NCBI GenBank assembly: GCA_030037885.1
Contig: JASHPU010000150.1
Span: 1 to 33,955, forward strand
DNA: 33,955 nt
Origin: Xanthobacteraceae bacterium
GTDB taxonomy: Bacteria; Pseudomonadota; Alphaproteobacteria; Rhizobiales; Xanthobacteraceae
Direction: 5' to 3'
The notes beneath the pieces are model-generated. The model was given only the letters and a program-made list of their open reading frames with translations. It was not told the origin of the DNA and made no database searches. A program made the position numbers and the translations under genes. Shown piece after piece: positions 31,703 through 33,955 of this stretch; the first letter of the stretch is position 1, and each line of letters begins with the position of its first letter.

Positions 31703-32824
31703 TCACCGCGTCAACACGATCGTCGCGTCGGGCGCAAAGCGCAAATACACCGGCTCGTCCTGGCGCGGCGCCGCCATAGCGCCATGATTGGCCGCTGCGG
31801 CCTTGACCAGCGAGCCGTCGGCAAGACGCACGCGGTAGACCGACACGTCGCCCAGGTAGCCGATCTCGGCGACGGCGCCGGCGAGCCAGTTCTCCTCGGC
31901 GGCGGCCGGCCGCTCGCGCGACAGGCGCATACGCTCCGGCCGCACCGCGACCCAGATCATGGTGCGCGGCTCGGCCGCGACCGGCGCCGCCAGCCGCAGC
32001 CGGCCGGCGGCGGTGCCTTCGACGCTCGAGCGGTCGTCGCCGACGCGGCCCTCGAACAGATTGACGTCGCCGACGAAGTCCGCGACCCAGCGCGAGTTCG
32101 GCCGCTCGTAGAGCTCGGCCGGCGCGCCGACCTGCATCAACTGGCCGCAATCCATGACGCCGATGCGGTTGGCGACCAGCATCGCCTCGCTCTGATCGTG
32201 CGTGACGATGACGAAAGTGAGCCCGAGCTGGCGTTGCAGTTCCATCAGCTCGAAGCGCGTGACGTCGCGCAGCTTCTTGTCGAGCGCCGCAAGCGGCTCG
32301 TCGAGCAGCAGCACGCGCGGCCGTTTCACCAGGCAGCGCGCCAGCGCCACGCGTTGGCGCTGCCCGCCGGAGAGCTGGTCCGGCTTGCGCGCTGCGAAAT
32401 CCTGCAGCTTGACCAGCGCCAGCATGTCGGCGACGCGGCCGGCGATCTCGTCGCGCGGCAAACCTTCCTGTTTGAGACCGAACGCGACGTTGGCCGCGAC
32501 CGACAGATGCGGGAACAGCGCGTAGCTTTGAAACATCATGTTGACCGGACGTCGATGCGGCGGCACCGGCGCGAGATCGACGCCGTCGAGCACGATGCGG
32601 CCGGCATTGGGCCGCTCGAAGCCGGCGATCAGCCGCAACAGCGTGGTCTTGCCGCAACCCGAAGGGCCGAGCAACGCGAAGAACTCGCCGTCATGAATGT
32701 CGAGGGAAAGCCGATCGACCGCGAGAGAGTCGCCGAAGCGCTTGGTGAGGCCCTCGACGTGCAGCAGCGCACGCGCGGGAGCTTCGGCTGGCGCGGTGCC
32801 CGGTTTCGCTCCGACGGATTGCAT
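31703..32824 (-). CDS. ABC transporter ATP-binding protein, polyamine type (PotA/PotG-like)
   Basis: A 373-aa cytoplasmic ATPase. Walker A is GPSGCGKTT (about residues 53-61), the Q-loop is MMFQSYALFPH, the signature is LSGGQRQR, Walker B is VLLLDEPLAALD, and the switch histidine lies in IVTHDQSEAM. The C-terminal ~110 residues form the TOBE regulatory domain (VRPERMRLS). GGGGAC precedes the ATG. It is the first gene of the operon with two permeases. In PotFGHI-type operons a periplasmic binding-protein gene comes first, but here the gene upstream is a response regulator. Confidence 0.9.
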   Translation of the reverse strand: MQSVGAKPGTAPAEAPARALLHVEGLTKRFGDSLAVDRLSLDIHDGEFFALLGPSGCGKTTLLRLIAGFERPNAGRIVLDGVDLAPVPPHRRPVNMMFQSYALFPHLSVAANVAFGLKQEGLPRDEIAGRVADMLALVKLQDFAARKPDQLSGGQRQRVALARCLVKRPRVLLLDEPLAALDKKLRDVTRFELMELQRQLGLTFVIVTHDQSEAMLVANRIGVMDCGQLMQVGAPAELYERPNSRWVADFVGDVNLFEGRVGDDRSSVEGTAAGRLRLAAPVAAEPRTMIWVAVRPERMRLSRERPAAAEENWLAGAVAEIGYLGDVSVYRVRLADGSLVKAAAANHGAMAAPRQDEPVYLRFAPDATIVLTR

Positions 32825-32950
32825 CCAGTCCCCAACGCGGACGCCGCGGCAGTCAACCGCGCGGCACGTCCACGATACCTAGCGCATGTGGCCGGCAGGT
32901 GGGAATCCGAATGGCGATGCTGCGGCAATGCGCGGCGGGCTCTGCGAGCC

Positions 32951-33481
32951 TCAATCGACGGCAGCGCTCGCCGGTTCGGCCGGAGCGTCGTCCTCGATTG
33001 CCGCGGACAACAGCTTGCGCGGCTCCGGTCCGTAATAATCGCCAAGCTGCACGATCGGCCGCGGCTGCGCCATGATCGAAACCAGGCGGTCGTAAATCGC
33101 TTTCGCCGAAACCGGCTTCGTCAAATATTCGTTGACGCCAAGCCGCACCGCCTCGACCACGCGCCAGCGCTCGCAGTGCCCGGTCAGCATGATGATCGGA
33201 ATGTCCGGCATCGGGAACACGCCCGGCGAGCGCACGATGCGCACCAGTTCGGCGCCGCTCAGGAGCGGCATTTCCCAGTCGAGAATCACGACGTCCGGCA
33301 CGACGGTGCGGATGATATCAAGCGCCGCGATGCCGTCGGCCGCCTCGTAGATGTCCTTGATGCCGCAATTGACCAGAAGGTTGCGGACCATCTTGCGCAT
33401 GTACTGGTTGTCGTCGACCACCAGCACCGACAGCGATTGGATGAGGCCGGCAACTTCCTTCTTGGTCTGTATCGGTGCCAT
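32951..33481 (-). CDS. Single-domain response regulator (CheY-like)
   Basis: A 176-aa receiver-domain protein. Acidic pair Asp23-Asp24, phospho-accepting Asp68 (ILDWEMP), Thr100 (IIMLTGH) and Lys122 (YLTKPV) are all present, so it should be phosphorylated. There is no DNA-binding domain; the ~50-residue tail starts with QPRPIVQLGDYYGPEPRKLL and ends Ala/Glu-rich. Cognate kinase unknown. A close paralogue lies 267 bases upstream on the same strand. No strong ribosome site is visible before the ATG; MAPIQTKKE is the only reasonable start. Confidence 0.85.
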   Translation of the reverse strand: MAPIQTKKEVAGLIQSLSVLVVDDNQYMRKMVRNLLVNCGIKDIYEAADGIAALDIIRTVVPDVVILDWEMPLLSGAELVRIVRSPGVFPMPDIPIIMLTGHCERWRVVEAVRLGVNEYLTKPVSAKAIYDRLVSIMAQPRPIVQLGDYYGPEPRKLLSAAIEDDAPAEPASAAVD

Positions 33482-33607
33482 GACGGACGGCGCAGCCGGG
33501 GCTTGATCGAAGAAGCGGCAGAAGCCTGCGGGGAACGATCAAACCACAGCCTTGTTGCGGCTTGGTAAAATGGATCGATCAAACCTGCTGGATTGCGTTT
33601 TAGAGCA

Positions 33608-33710
33608 TGATGAAGCTAAGTTGATTCAGCATATCGTCATTGCGAGGAGCCAACGGGTCCGGCCCGAAGTGGCCGGCCCGACGACAAGCTCCGCGACGAA
33701 GCAATCCGGA
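33608..33710. repeat. Dispersed palindromic element, copy B
   Basis: Bases 33608-33692 are an inverted copy of 17637-17721 with three mismatches in 85. The end differs after that (GCGACGAAGCAATCC, a common variant arm). It lies between the two response-regulator genes. Confidence 0.9.
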
Positions 33711-33748
33711 ACAGCGGCGCCGCACTCCACCCGCGGCGAGGCGGAAGT

Positions 33749-33955
33749 TCAATTGATAAGCACGATCTGGCTGCTGAGACCGGCGTCGGGATCGGGTTTG
33801 TAGCTCGACAAGGCGCGCGGCTCGGGGCCGTAGTAATCGCCCTTCTTCACCATCCGGCGCGGCTTTGCGAGGATGGCGACCAGGCGGGCGAGCAGCGCCG
33901 ACGAGGACACCGGCTTGAGCAGATATTCATTGACGCCAAGCCGCACCGCTTCGAC
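33749..33955 (-). CDS. Response regulator, C-terminal part (truncated by the window end)
   Basis: The last 68 codons of a receiver-domain protein: VEAVRLGVNEYLLKPVSSSA carries the conserved Lys, and the tail has the GDYYGPEPR motif also seen in the neighbour. Identity to the corresponding part of the gene at 32951-33481 is high, so the two are tandem paralogues. The phosphorylation-site aspartate lies outside the window. The tail diverges after the GDYYGPEP motif (KPDPDAGLSSQIVLIN), so partner choice may differ. Confidence 0.85.
   Translation of the reverse strand, partial: VEAVRLGVNEYLLKPVSSSALLARLVAILAKPRRMVKKGDYYGPEPRALSSYKPDPDAGLSSQIVLIN

Noticed and set aside
31670-33568. Plus-strand open frame of over 600 codons opposite the ABC ATPase and response regulator
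   Set aside because: It spans two well-defined minus-strand genes and their gap; composition is typical of a GC-rich antisense shadow.
1-33955. CRISPR array, rRNA or riboswitch
   Set aside because: No regularly spaced direct repeats with unique spacers, no rRNA sequence, and no conserved riboswitch core was seen, including ahead of the MetE-like gene.

Overview
This is a high-GC chromosomal stretch from an alphaproteobacterium, most likely order Hyphomicrobiales (Bradyrhizobium / Rhodopseudomonas / Xanthobacteraceae-like). The case rests on gene content (two phasins, DUF1194, an AsmA-type protein, a CheY-type pair ending in GDYYGPEP, LivK-type binding proteins), on dispersed palindromic intergenic repeats of the kind common in rhizobia, and on a tRNA-His with a G1:U72 pair, A73 and no encoded G-1, a peculiarity known from alphaproteobacteria. 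No genus can be fixed from sequence alone.

Layout. 1-5 kb (minus strand): a ThDP-dependent enzyme, an orphan two-[2Fe-2S] subunit of the xanthine-dehydrogenase family, a diheme cytochrome c and a periplasmic sorbosone-dehydrogenase-type oxidoreductase, preceded by the last 28 codons of a second, lost oxidoreductase copy. 5.2-9.8 kb (plus): a tight four-gene operon with two tandemly duplicated LivK-type binding proteins, a stand-alone MetE-like zinc methyltransferase and an intradiol ring-cleavage dioxygenase. 9.9-12.6 kb: a DUF5996 protein (minus) and an acyl-CoA synthetase (plus) that carries a dispersed GC-rich repeat in frame. With the UbiD decarboxylase at 15.9-17.5 kb, these genes suggest uptake and breakdown of aromatic (perhaps methoxylated or carboxylated) compounds; that link is inferred.

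12.6-15.6 kb is a compositionally different, AT-richer island: a lipoprotein of unknown function, a pepsin-like N-lobe fragment, and a translationally coupled minus-strand cassette (small membrane protein, DUF6884-like protein, GIY-YIG-like fragment). The protease fragment and the GIY-YIG fragment run into each other near 14.6 kb and both appear cut short there.

17.7-21.0 kb (minus): an 817-aa fusion of a FemAB/CelD-like acyltransferase with an ATP-grasp ligase, coupled by a 4-base overlap to a metallophosphoesterase. 21.3-23.6 kb: an M15-like peptidase with a His-rich tail, tRNA-His(GTG), and two phasins with candidate PhaR-type operators. 23.8-29.9 kb (plus): a large PAS histidine kinase with an altered N-box and a pentapeptide repeat, a DUF1194 protein, an AsmA-like protein and a small membrane protein. 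30-32.8 kb (minus): a polyamine-type ABC importer (ATPase and two permeases, no binding protein in view). 33-34 kb (minus): two paralogous single-domain response regulators, the second cut by the window end. An 85-bp repeat recurs at 17.6 and 33.6 kb, inverted and 82/85 identical.
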